32,799 nucleotides of DNA from NCBI GenBank assembly GCA_017619355.1, contig JAFZSO010000072.1, positions 1 through 32,799 of the forward strand. The letters are read 5' to 3'. The DNA is from Muribaculaceae bacterium (GTDB lineage: Bacteria > Bacteroidota > Bacteroidia > Bacteroidales > Muribaculaceae). Below the pieces are notes generated by a model. The model saw only the letters and a list, made by a program, of their open reading frames with translations. It ran no database searches and was not told the origin of the DNA. Numbering within the stretch: the stretch's first letter is position 1; each line of letters begins with the position of its first letter. The position numbers and the translations under genes were made by a program. Shown here piece by piece: positions 25,557 through 32,733 of the stretch.

Positions 25557-25586
25557 TTAGATGCAGCATGGTTGCAAAAAGGTTGC
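25557..25586 (-). promoter_or_regulatory. Candidate ECF-sigma promoter of the sigma operon
   Basis: On the minus strand GCAACC (25586-25581), 16 bp, then GCATCTAA (25564-25557). The spacing and the two-part form suit an ECF promoter, and GCAACC is repeated 11 bp downstream (25575-25570). It lies about 55 bp before the start at 25502. No standard TAnnTTTG box is seen here, so autoregulation by the encoded sigma factor is plausible. Confidence 0.4.
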
Positions 25587-25616
25587 AACAGCATGAAAAA
25601 ATTTTTACTTCCCACT

Positions 25617-25657
25617 AAAATTTCTCCCGCCCAAGCATTATTGCCAAGCAGGAGAAA
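25617..25657 (-). terminator. Terminator after the 375-residue lipoprotein gene
   Basis: GGAGAAA (25651-25657) pairs with TTTCTCC (25621-25627); on the minus strand the stem is followed by TTTT (25620-25617). The loop contains a direct repeat, CCAAGC. It lies 54 bases after the stop codon. Confidence 0.5.
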
Positions 25658-25711
25658 CCTATTATCGGGGTTATGAAACCATTTTATCTAAGTGATGCTT
25701 TCTATTGAAAA

Positions 25712-26839
25712 TCAACCCACTGCATCGGCAGGTCCCCACTGACCAGTGAGTTTCTCCAAGTAGTCTTTATCGGCTCCAGCAGGCATCTTCTGGATTTGCT
25801 GATATAAACTATATTTGTTGATTACACCATCAGAGAACAACGACTCAAACAAGGTGACCACCTGGTTCTTCTTCAGGTCGCGATGCTTTGCTATCCACTT
25901 GAGCAGATCTTGCGGATTCAATTCAAATAAGCGTGCCACTGAACCCTGCAACCGGTAACCAAACTCGTCATCGACACCTCCTGCAGTTTGCTGAACCAAG
26001 GGCCGCATAGCGAGTTCGTTCAGCAAATCATACACATTTTCATCGTATTTGGGCCTCATCGTCAGGTCTTCAATCTCGTCAATCAAAAGGTTCTCGGGGG
26101 TATTGCCCTTCTGCTCCTTCATCTTGGGCTTGTCCGTCTTGATGCGCCCATTCTTGTCGATGGTGTAGGCATATTCTTTCACGATGCTTGACAAATCCTT
26201 CGTCTTCTTAAAGTCGGTCACGCCAAACTCATCGCGGTCTGATGTTGTTGTCTTGAACTCGTAACGGCTCAATGTGCGGTTCACCACAAACTTGTTCTGC
26301 GACACGAAAGTAAGCACATTACATTCGTCGCGCATCTCGCCTTCAGTGCAATCTTCATTCATCATCTCAGGCATCCGGAATTGCCATGGTCCCACCTGCA
26401 CGCAGTCGGTCAACTTGCCGTTTTTGTCATATACACCTACCATGCCGCTACTGCCGTCGCCAAACTCAATGTGATAAGTCACAAGAGTGTAGTCCCCAGG
26501 CAAGGCACGCACACCTATGATATAAAATGCTCCATAGTCGAGCTCATTTTCAGCATTGGCCTCGAGTCCTTCAAACACGCCTTTAAGCAATGCCTTGCGC
26601 TGATTCTCTTCCAGTCCCAGCATCACAATCTTGTCGGGTGCAGTTTCTAAACGCTCATCCATGAGCAAACTGTCGGTAGGGTCGATTCCCAGTTTCTTCA
26701 GGAAGGCAAAATCGCTCTTCACTTTCTCCACCTTGGCCGCCCCGCTGGCATCGGGGGAAGCAGGTTTATTGGCCTTGCACGAGATCGACAGCAGCATGGC
26801 TGCCGTCATCATTGCCGCGAAACAAATCCTTTTTCTCAT
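25712..26839 (-). CDS. Lipoprotein of unknown function
   Basis: A 375-residue protein with a lipoprotein signal (MRKRICFAAMMTAAMLLSISC, cysteine 21). I do not recognise a family. The mature part begins with a short Ala/Ser/Pro linker, then LKKLGIDPTDSLLMDERL, a beta-rich middle part (YTLVTYHIEFGDGSSGMVGVYDKNGKLTDCVQVG) and an alpha-helical C-terminus ending in KLTGQWGPADAVG. No catalytic pattern is visible. Start 26839 is chosen because it opens the signal peptide and follows a very good promoter; the longer frame to 26869 overlaps that promoter. It is probably a single-gene transcript ending at the hairpin at 25617-25657. Confidence 0.75.
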   Translation of the reverse strand: MRKRICFAAMMTAAMLLSISCKANKPASPDASGAAKVEKVKSDFAFLKKLGIDPTDSLLMDERLETAPDKIVMLGLEENQRKALLKGVFEGLEANAENELDYGAFYIIGVRALPGDYTLVTYHIEFGDGSSGMVGVYDKNGKLTDCVQVGPWQFRMPEMMNEDCTEGEMRDECNVLTFVSQNKFVVNRTLSRYEFKTTTSDRDEFGVTDFKKTKDLSSIVKEYAYTIDKNGRIKTDKPKMKEQKGNTPENLLIDEIEDLTMRPKYDENVYDLLNELAMRPLVQQTAGGVDDEFGYRLQGSVARLFELNPQDLLKWIAKHRDLKKNQVVTLFESLFSDGVINKYSLYQQIQKMPAGADKDYLEKLTGQWGPADAVG

Positions 26840-26866
26840 AATCGGTATTTTTTGGTTAGTTTTTTG

Positions 26867-26897
26867 CAAATATAGCTATTTTCAGTCACACGACAAA
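26867..26897 (-). promoter_or_regulatory. Promoter of the 375-residue lipoprotein gene
   Basis: On the minus strand TTTG (26897-26894), 19 bp, then TATATTTG (26874-26867), an exact match to the Bacteroidota consensus with standard spacing. Transcription would begin near 26860, about 20 bases before ATG 26839. Confidence 0.65.
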
Positions 26898-26909
26898 ACT
26901 CTCATCACC

Positions 26910-28058
26910 CTATTTGAACAGCAGCTGCACAAATTTCGAGAGATAAATGCGCCAGTTGCGCCACTCATGACCACCCGTCGACTCATAGTAGGTGTAGCCA
27001 TAGCCCTGCTGGTCGAGCCGCGACCTGAACTGCTGGTTGTCCTTGTAGAGAAAGTCGTCGTTACCTATGCCTATCCAGTAGAGTTTCAGCTTTTGCGCAA
27101 ACTGGCGGGCAAGTTTCGCATCCACATTCTTGTAAATCTCAGAGTCCTTGCCGTTAAAGGGATTGATGGCTGCCGAGAAGAGCCCCACATAACTGAAGTC
27201 ATTTGGCCGGTTGGCACTTATATATAAGGAGTGGTAACCGCCCATCGACAGGCCAGCGATGGCACGATGCGCCTTGTCGGCACGAATGCGGTAATGGGTC
27301 TCCACATATTGCATGATATCGCCAAATGTGCTCTCGAATGTGCCGTCCATCCACTGCTCATGCTGGAATGTGGGAGGCACCTGGCCACGGCTGTCCTCAC
27401 CGGGAGTGGCCTGCTCGTCGACATTTCCGTTAGGCATCACCACAATCATAGGTTCGGCCTTGCCTTCGGCGATAAGATTGTCGAGGATGTGTGCCGTGCG
27501 GCCTTGGACCAGCCACGCCGTCTCGTCGCCGCCTGAACCATGCAGCAGGTAGAAAACAGGATAGCGCTTCTTGCCGTTTTCATAGCCCGGCGGGGTGTAG
27601 ACCATCATGCGGCGGGTCTTGCCCAGCGAGGGCGAGTCATACCACACCGCGCTCACCATGCCGTGAGGCACATCGTGCGGCATGTAGAGACGGCTCTGCT
27701 CACCTTCAATGAAAAACAGGTTCTTCACCGTGGCCACATCGCGCATAGTGAACACATTGTCGACATCGTGAGTAATCACTCCATCTACCACAAAGTCGTA
27801 GCAGTACATCTCGGGGGCAAGCGGTTCGGTGGTCAGGGTCCACCACCCGGCAGTGTCGCGCTGCATCGCCATATCGGCATGAAAGTCAAGACGCAATTTC
27901 ACTTCCTGTGCCTGAGGTGCCCGGATGCGGAAGGTGGCACATCGGTCTTCGCTAATCTTAGGCGAGCCTGTCACAGCGTCCCACCAGTTGCGCTGGGCCT
28001 GCGCACACAGCGCCATTCCTGCCATCAGCAGCAACATCATCACTCTTAATTGTCTCAT
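26910..28058 (-). CDS. Secreted esterase with N-terminal E-set (CBM48-like) domain
   Basis: A 382-residue exported alpha/beta-hydrolase of the esterase D / CE1-like group. Signal peptide: MRQLRVMMLLLMAGMALCAQA. Residues about 30-120 form an E-set domain (RCATFRIRAPQAQEVKLRLD, MYCYDFVVDG), as in many Bacteroidales feruloyl or acetyl esterases. The hydrolase domain has the oxyanion-loop motif HGSGGDETAW (from His173), nucleophile Ser271 in GLSMGG, a likely acid at Asp334 or Asp335, and His364 in TGGHEW, so the triad is intact. It could remove feruloyl or acetyl groups from polysaccharides, but the substrate cannot be told from the sequence. It lies 53 bp after the GYF_2-DUF805 gene. Confidence 0.88.
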   Translation of the reverse strand: MRQLRVMMLLLMAGMALCAQAQRNWWDAVTGSPKISEDRCATFRIRAPQAQEVKLRLDFHADMAMQRDTAGWWTLTTEPLAPEMYCYDFVVDGVITHDVDNVFTMRDVATVKNLFFIEGEQSRLYMPHDVPHGMVSAVWYDSPSLGKTRRMMVYTPPGYENGKKRYPVFYLLHGSGGDETAWLVQGRTAHILDNLIAEGKAEPMIVVMPNGNVDEQATPGEDSRGQVPPTFQHEQWMDGTFESTFGDIMQYVETHYRIRADKAHRAIAGLSMGGYHSLYISANRPNDFSYVGLFSAAINPFNGKDSEIYKNVDAKLARQFAQKLKLYWIGIGNDDFLYKDNQQFRSRLDQQGYGYTYYESTGGHEWRNWRIYLSKFVQLLFK

Positions 28059-28111
28059 GTCAGTCTATTTTATTGTTACAAAATGAATTATCACACAAAA
28101 CCGCCACCGCT

Positions 28112-28774
28112 TCACTGGGCCACATACTTGGGCGAAGGGCCAAAACGGTTGGCATAAGTCTGGCTGTCGGTCACACAAAATACAAAGGCCACAATGAGGA
28201 ACACAAAGTTCACAATGGGTATCAGAAACAGCAAGAGCAGCAAACCCGACTGCCCCACATCGTGGAATCGCCTCACCGTGACACCCAGCGACGGCAGGAA
28301 CAATGCCAGATGGACCAAGAGGGTAAAAATAGCACCAGGGGTCAAATCATGGTTGAAGTTTAGGTAATTTGAATCCGATATCCCCGACAGCAGCAGGTTC
28401 ACCACAAAAACAAAAAGGAAGAACCACCAGTACTCGCTGCGGCGTGCACGGCCCGTGAAGCAGCAATATTTGTCGACCAGGCATGTCTTGATGGCGGTGA
28501 TGATGTCCATCATGGGCATCACCTGCACATTGGTCGGCTGCGACTCGTACTGATACTGCGGCCACGACTGGTACTGCTGAGGCGGCTGTTGCTGCTGAGA
28601 GGGAGGCACCTGGCTCGTGAGCAAGGTGGCCAGCTCGGGAATGAGCCCTGCCGACTTCCATTGAGGCATGGTATTGTTCCACACGAGCGAGTTCATGTCC
28701 AGGCCGTGCTCCAGCAGTTCTTCGGGCTCAAAGGGTCCCACCGGCTGTCCTTTTATGGCGATATAATACTTCAT
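28112..28774 (-). CDS. GYF_2 and DUF805 domain membrane protein
   Basis: A 220-residue inner-membrane protein. Residues 1-50 form a GYF_2 domain (MKYYIAIKGQPVGPFEPEEL, SLVWNNTMPQWKSAG), probably a peptide-binding module. A Gln/Pro-rich linker (about 55-85) leads to DUF805 (about 95-215) with the typical YCCFTGRARRSEYWWFFLF entry, several hydrophobic helices and VTVRRFHDVGQSG. The role of DUF805 proteins is not established. It starts 18 bp after the CapA-like gene and may share its transcript. Confidence 0.9.
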   Translation of the reverse strand: MKYYIAIKGQPVGPFEPEELLEHGLDMNSLVWNNTMPQWKSAGLIPELATLLTSQVPPSQQQQPPQQYQSWPQYQYESQPTNVQVMPMMDIITAIKTCLVDKYCCFTGRARRSEYWWFFLFVFVVNLLLSGISDSNYLNFNHDLTPGAIFTLLVHLALFLPSLGVTVRRFHDVGQSGLLLLLFLIPIVNFVFLIVAFVFCVTDSQTYANRFGPSPKYVAQ

Positions 28775-28792
28775 GCAATAGCCATTGGTTTA

Positions 28793-29932
28793 TTATTGCT
28801 GACGCTTAAGACTGATGTCGCCCGTGTTGCTGATCATGAGCGGCGACTGCGGGAAGTCGGCCTCTGAGAGTCCTTTGATTTCCTGCGCCACGCGATTCGA
28901 GGCATCGGTGCGCGGCCCCACCCCTACTCGCTGAATGAACGAGTTTATCTTGCCTGAACGGAACTTGCCGTCAGGGCCTATCGTGACAGTGATGACCGGA
29001 GCATAGCCCGTGATGCCCGCCACCGAGATGCCCACTGGAGTGGCAAAGTTGCCCAGGCTGTAGGCAATGAAATGGCCCTTATAGAGTTCCACCCCACGCA
29101 CCACATGCGGCCCGTGGCCATACACCACATCGGCGCCGCAGTCGATGCACAGGTGCGAGAAGCGGCGCAGGTTGCCACGATTCTCGCCATACTGCATCTC
29201 CACACCGTTAGGCACATGACGGAAAGCTCCGCCCTCGCCTCCGCCGTGGAACGAGACGATGACCACATCGGCGCTATCGCGCAACTGGGTGATGATGCGC
29301 TTCACCTCGGCCTCATCGGTCATGTGCACGGTCAGGCGGTTGTAGCCAAAGGCGCAATAACCATAGCGCACGCCATCAATCTCTTTTACCATCATCTCAT
29401 GCCCGGGATTGCCGGCATAGCCCACCTGCACGGCATCGAGGGCCTTGCGGGTAGCATTCTGTCCGGCAGTGCCAAAGTCGTAGGAGTGGTTGTTAGCCAT
29501 GCTCACAAAGTCGAAGCCCGCATCTTTAAGGTATTGGGCATAGCGCGTGGGCATCCTGAAGGCAAACACATTGCCAGCACCCGAACGCAGTTTGTTCATT
29601 TTAAATTCGTTGGGCTGACCCTCATCGGCCATCGCACCCTCCAGGTTGCCCACGGCCACATTGGCGCCCGACAAAACCGGGGTAACATCGGCAAAGATGT
29701 CGCGCCCGTCGTTCTGCGCCAGTTTGGTCGAGGGAAAGAGTGTGCCCATCATGATGTCGCCCGTCATGGCGATGGTGAGCGAGTCGTAGCGCTGGGGAGC
29801 CGACTTTTGCTGCTCGGCCTGGCCAGAAACGCCTTGCTTTGCCTGGTTGCTCTGCGCGTCGTTGCCTGAACAACTCATCAGGAGCAGACTGGTAAATATC
29901 AGTTGAAGGAGGGTGTTGCTTAACAATTGCAT
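28793..29932 (-). CDS. CapA-family lipoprotein (metallophosphoesterase-like fold)
   Basis: A 379-residue lipoprotein (MQLLSNTLLQLIFTSLLLMSC, cysteine 21) of the CapA/PgsA group. Family motifs are in order: LTIAMTGDIMMG, VGNLEGAMADEG, FDFVSMANNHSYDFG, VIVSFHGGGEG, and DVVYGHGPHVVRG with YSLGNF. The metal-binding Asp, Asn and His positions appear conserved. CapA proteins are linked to poly-gamma-glutamate capsule export, yet most Bacteroidales members stand alone without capB/capC, as here, so true function is uncertain. Start 29932 opens the signal peptide; the longer frame (29989) runs through the promoter. It shares a transcript with the GYF_2-DUF805 gene. Confidence 0.87.
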   Translation of the reverse strand: MQLLSNTLLQLIFTSLLLMSCSGNDAQSNQAKQGVSGQAEQQKSAPQRYDSLTIAMTGDIMMGTLFPSTKLAQNDGRDIFADVTPVLSGANVAVGNLEGAMADEGQPNEFKMNKLRSGAGNVFAFRMPTRYAQYLKDAGFDFVSMANNHSYDFGTAGQNATRKALDAVQVGYAGNPGHEMMVKEIDGVRYGYCAFGYNRLTVHMTDEAEVKRIITQLRDSADVVIVSFHGGGEGGAFRHVPNGVEMQYGENRGNLRRFSHLCIDCGADVVYGHGPHVVRGVELYKGHFIAYSLGNFATPVGISVAGITGYAPVITVTIGPDGKFRSGKINSFIQRVGVGPRTDASNRVAQEIKGLSEADFPQSPLMISNTGDISLKRQQ

Positions 29933-29976
29933 GATTGCATTATTTAATTTAATGAGAAATAACAAATCAGAAATGA

Positions 29977-30008
29977 CAAAGTTAAGCAATTAATCCGAAC
30001 AAATCAAA
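29977..30008 (-). promoter_or_regulatory. Promoter of the CapA-like gene
   Basis: On the minus strand TTTG (30008-30005), 20 bp, then TAACTTTG (29984-29977), matching the Bacteroidota consensus. The start codon at 29932 lies about 45 bases downstream of the -7 box. Confidence 0.6.
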
Positions 30009-30046
30009 AAACACCAGTTCTTTGACTAAAAACATTCCAAAATTTG

Positions 30047-30613
30047 CTATAGAGTCAAAAGTCTTGGTTTGTGAACGAGCTGACAATAGTCGTCAAGCAC
30101 CGATGCATTGGAGTAGATAATGCCGTTTATCTTAACTGTGCCACAGCAATCATGAGCATGGCCAAAAAGGTGATAACGAGGTTTAATCTCCTCAATGCGT
30201 CGCAACAGAGCCAAATTGCCCCAGTGACGGTCAAAAGTGAAATCAAGGATTTCGTGAGGAGGTTCATGGGTAACAAGAACATCCACATCGTCAGGAATCA
30301 GTTCTTCGCGATGGTTATAACCCAGCCCGAAGAAACTAACACCATCGATGGTCACGCCACGGTCCTGCAGGAAATGCACATTTGGGGGCAAATCCTCAAT
30401 GCCAGTGGCATCCCACAGACATAAGTCATGATTGCCCACCACAAAAAACTTGTGGGCGTGGGGCAATGCAATCAACCAGTTGAGGAAATCGAGCACCTCC
30501 TTCTCGGTGCCTGAATTTGTAAAGTCACCGCTATGCACAAGCACATCGGCCGGGGGCAAATCCCCCAGCCTTCCATGCAACCCGTGCGTGTCACTAATGT
30601 GAAGTATAGTCAT
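30047..30613 (-). CDS. Calcineurin-like metallophosphoesterase
   Basis: A 188-residue cytoplasmic phosphoesterase with all the dinuclear-metal motifs: Asp8-x-His10 (ISDTHG), Asp30 (HSGDF), Asn61-His62 (VGNHD), His116 (VTHEPPH), and His152-x-His154 (FGHAHD). The TH-EPPH and GHAHD blocks resemble the MPPED1/2 (239FB-like) group, which hydrolyses phosphodiesters in vitro. Length is short but complete. Its ATG overlaps the stop of the upstream nuclease-like gene (ATGA at 30610-30613), so translation is probably coupled. That coupling is the main hint that it works with the nuclease-like protein. Confidence 0.9.
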   Translation of the reverse strand: MTILHISDTHGLHGRLGDLPPADVLVHSGDFTNSGTEKEVLDFLNWLIALPHAHKFFVVGNHDLCLWDATGIEDLPPNVHFLQDRGVTIDGVSFFGLGYNHREELIPDDVDVLVTHEPPHEILDFTFDRHWGNLALLRRIEEIKPRYHLFGHAHDCCGTVKINGIIYSNASVLDDYCQLVHKPRLLTL

Positions 30614-31290
30614 TTATCAGGTTTCAAACAATCAATATATACCAGATGAATCATCGCTTTTAGTTCATTCGAGAGTTCTAGTGTGTCAAAATCCTTCTTC
30701 ATGGCAATTTCCCATTTGCCATCATCTGGATCCATATTCTTCTTAATATTGCAACGATAGCCATTGTAAAAACAGATGTAAACCAAATCAGCTTTAATAT
30801 TGTTTTCGTTGCAAAAATGGATGAAAGCCAATCTATTTGCAAGTTGATAACAATTGGAATCTAACCATTTGTTTGCCAAAGTCTTGTTCTTGCACGTTTT
30901 TTCAAAAGCTTTCTTAATGATGATTCTGCTATCAGTTCCTGCTTGGCATTCCTGATGTGCTTCATCTATGTGCGCCTTTGCTTCAACGAAATAGTATTTT
31001 TCCCCAATTGTAAAAATTCCATCCCAGTTTTGCGCCTTCCCTCTTTGGGGCCAGAACTGTTTCCAAGCACTTTTAATCCTCTCATAGTCAGGACGCTTCT
31101 CAAAGCATTCAATACCTTTGTATTCTCCATCCATGGAGTCTCGATTTTCATCTACAGGGTACTCAAACCATTTAATATCACCTTCTATCTTCAAAACCTC
31201 TTGAATTTTTGAATTGAGATAATTGCGATGATGGCCTAAATACCTCAATAATTGGAACTCACTTCCATAGCCAATTGCCATTTCTGCCAT
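30610..31290 (-). CDS. Uncharacterised protein with PD-(D/E)XK nuclease signature
   Basis: A 226-residue protein without a recognised family name. Its layout fits the PD-(D/E)XK fold: a first helix with a conserved-looking Glu (GSEFQLLRYLG, Glu11), then Asp90 (NWDGIF), a beta-turn (TIGEKYYF) and Glu103-Ala-Lys105 (VEAKA), the D...ExK core. Two helices follow, then VYICFYNGYRCN. Many restriction enzymes, Holliday resolvases and phage-defence nucleases share this core, but a housekeeping role is possible. It is the third gene of a four-gene operon, 12 bp after the previous gene, and overlaps the metallophosphoesterase start by 4 bases. DNA here is AT-richer than in the rest of the window. The nuclease assignment rests on pattern only. 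Confidence 0.7.
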   Translation of the reverse strand: MAEMAIGYGSEFQLLRYLGHHRNYLNSKIQEVLKIEGDIKWFEYPVDENRDSMDGEYKGIECFEKRPDYERIKSAWKQFWPQRGKAQNWDGIFTIGEKYYFVEAKAHIDEAHQECQAGTDSRIIIKKAFEKTCKNKTLANKWLDSNCYQLANRLAFIHFCNENNIKADLVYICFYNGYRCNIKKNMDPDDGKWEIAMKKDFDTLELSNELKAMIHLVYIDCLKPDK

Positions 31291-31302
31291 AATTCTTTAA
31301 TT

Positions 31303-31776
31303 TTAAATGTTTATAATTCTGTTTTCTTTCTCTATAATATCGTCGATTTTGTCGCCGATTTCATTGCTTATAAAAGCGATGCGCATGATGATATCGTCGC
31401 TGTCGCTTGTTGTAGTCACAAAATGCTCAAGTGCGAAAGGCTCATGTTTGAACCAGTCTGTCACACTCTGCACGGTAATGGGTTCCAGCGGCATAATGGC
31501 ATGGACAAAGTACGGCATGCCCAACCTGAACTTCTGCTCCACTTCGGGTGAAAGGATATGATTGGTGCGCTCCATGATCTCGGTCAATTCACATTCGCCT
31601 TTAGACCACCTCATTTCCACCAAGTTAGCTTCGGCAAAGTCAAACATGAAATCCATGCTGCTCAAATTACAAGATGCAAACCCAATATGAGAGCGTTCGC
31701 CCTGCGGGGCAAAGATTTGCTCCAGCAGGGTCAGGCGCTCGCTTGTCGTTAAGTCTTTTAGTACTCGTCGTTTCAT
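31303..31776 (-). CDS. Uncharacterised small acidic protein
   Basis: A 157-residue protein (164 if the ATG at 31797 is used) that I do not recognise. It is acidic, without signal peptide or membrane helix. The N-terminus MKRRVLKDLTTSERLTLLEQ looks like a helix; the middle part has AEANLVEMRWSKGECELTEI, the end a charged helix (NEIGDKIDDIIEKENRI). I prefer 31776, though 31797 is only 6 bp after the previous stop and equally usable. It is the second gene of the operon with the nuclease-like protein. Confidence 0.65.
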   Translation of the reverse strand: MKRRVLKDLTTSERLTLLEQIFAPQGERSHIGFASCNLSSMDFMFDFAEANLVEMRWSKGECELTEIMERTNHILSPEVEQKFRLGMPYFVHAIMPLEPITVQSVTDWFKHEPFALEHFVTTTSDSDDIIMRIAFISNEIGDKIDDIIEKENRIINI

Positions 31777-31803
31777 AAATCCATTCTGTTGTGTCAAGGT
31801 CTG

Positions 31804-32124
31804 CTATCCCAAGAGATGAACTTTCTCATCTGTCAATGAGTCGGTTATTTTGTCGCTAATGGTCACTTCGGCACCAAGTTTGACTTTAATCAAATGAGGT
31901 ATTACCGAATCTAAAAGAGGTCTACCGATACCGAACGCTTTGCAAATTTCATCAATCGTGCCGACCTTTAAAATGATGTGCCCTTCACCTGCGTCTAATC
32001 TCGCCACTTTCAAGCCATTCTGGAGTTTGCCATGTTCATCGGCAATACAGGTCAACCGACCACCTTCTTTCTTCATCTCTTCGATTCTCTGACGAATTTC
32101 GTCTTCAGTCATTTTTTTCTTCAT
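31804..32124 (-). CDS. Uncharacterised small soluble protein, first gene of operon
   Basis: A 106-residue protein that I do not assign. It starts with a Lys/Glu-rich helix (MTEDEIRQRIEEMKKEG), followed by strand-like LTCIADEHGKLQNGLKVARL and VGTIDEICKAFGIGRPLLDS, where the second stretch could be a small helical DNA-binding-type unit, though too weakly to call. No signal peptide. It is the first gene of the four-gene minus-strand operon. Confidence 0.65.
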   Translation of the reverse strand: MKKKMTEDEIRQRIEEMKKEGGRLTCIADEHGKLQNGLKVARLDAGEGHIILKVGTIDEICKAFGIGRPLLDSVIPHLIKVKLGAEVTISDKITDSLTDEKVHLLG

Positions 32125-32354
32125 AATCGTAATTTTTTAGTTTTTGTAAAGTGTTGCCTCTATAATACTATATACGAATGAGAAATTTAATGGTGCCTCA
32201 AAATTTAGTAAACGACTGTTAAAATACACTATTTCCAGTAGTATGTCATCATTAAATTGAGTCATAATTACCACCATACATTCTACTAGATCAACCTATT
32301 AGTTTGATTTAATTATTTTTAACTATCACGAGACAAAGTTCAGAGATCTCTTTA

Positions 32355-32385
32355 CAAAGATAACGATTTATTCCGTGATTTCGAA
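32355..32385 (-). promoter_or_regulatory. Candidate promoter of the four-gene operon
   Basis: On the minus strand TATCTTTG (32362-32355) is an exact -7 match; TTCG (32385-32382) lies 19 bp upstream as an imperfect -33 element. It implies an unusually long leader before the start at 32124. Confidence 0.45.
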
Positions 32386-32540
32386 ATCTTTTTACCTGTT
32401 TTCTAAAAAGATTTGCCAATACTACTATAGTCAATAGTGAATAAAAACTTGGCGAAGCCCATTAGACTTTGAAGCAAGGGGGGGCAGTCCATTTTTCTCG
32501 GTCAATGAAGAGAAAATATTTTAAAAATATCAGATTTTTG

Positions 32541-32571
32541 TTGGTCATGTCAAAAAATAGTGCTAATTTTG
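32541..32571 (+). promoter_or_regulatory. Promoter of tRNA-Ser
   Basis: TAATTTTG (32564-32571) matches TAnnTTTG; TTG (32541-32543) stands 20 bp upstream. Transcription would begin near 32578, about 27 bases before the tRNA. The -7 box lies in the left arm of an inverted repeat. Confidence 0.55.
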
Positions 32572-32596
32572 CACTCGCTTAGTGAAAATCAGCACT
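32559..32596 (+). promoter_or_regulatory. Inverted repeat overlapping the tRNA-Ser promoter and leader
   Basis: AGTGCTAATTTTGCAC (32559-32574) is nearly complementary to GTGAAAATCAGCACT (32582-32596): 14 pairs with one mismatch and one bulged base, over a 7-base loop. It covers the -7 box and the start-site region and ends 8 bases before the tRNA. Confidence 0.5.
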
Positions 32597-32604
32597 ACCA
32601 GTAC

Positions 32605-32694
32605 GGAGAGGTGGGTGAGTGGCTGAAACCAGCAGTTTGCTAAACTGCCGTAGGGGTAACCCTACCGCAAGTTCGAATCTTGTCCTCTCCGCCA
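32605..32694 (+). tRNA. tRNA-Ser, anticodon GCT
   Basis: A 90-base type II tRNA. The acceptor stem GGAGAGG (32605-32611) pairs with CCTCTCC (32684-32690), then discriminator G and an encoded CCA. The anticodon stem GCAGT/ACTGC encloses TTGCTAA, giving anticodon GCT (reads AGC and AGT). A long variable arm (CGTAGGGGTAACCCTACCG) identifies serine, and the T loop is TTCGAAT. Confidence 0.97.
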
Positions 32695-32698
32695 AAAC

Positions 32699-32733
32699 AA
32701 GGGTAACGAGTTGCACCGCAACGAGTTACCCTT
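32699..32733 (+). terminator. Two-part hairpin just after tRNA-Ser
   Basis: AAGGGTAAC (32699-32707) and GTTACCCTT (32725-32733) pair perfectly; inside, GTTGC and GCAAC pair around ACC. Only a GA opposite GA interrupts the two stems. It begins 4 bases after the CCA end and has only a weak T tail, so it is a likely processing or termination signal. Confidence 0.55.

Larger units (their letters stand above)
32125..32604. other. 480-bp AT-rich intergenic region between the four-gene operon and tRNA-Ser
   Basis: No gene is supported. It holds a candidate leftward promoter (32355-32385), a short G run (near 32479), and the rightward tRNA promoter inside an inverted repeat (32559-32596). The leader between the leftward promoter and the gene at 32124 would be about 220 bases. 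Confidence 0.6.

Noticed and set aside
28793-29932. Capsule (poly-gamma-glutamate) synthesis locus based on CapA
   Set aside because: No capB or capC partner is nearby; the CapA-like fold alone does not show capsule synthesis.
32605-32733. Integrated element with attachment repeats at tRNA-Ser
   Set aside because: No second copy of the tRNA 3' end and no integrase were found in the window, so only proximity can be stated.
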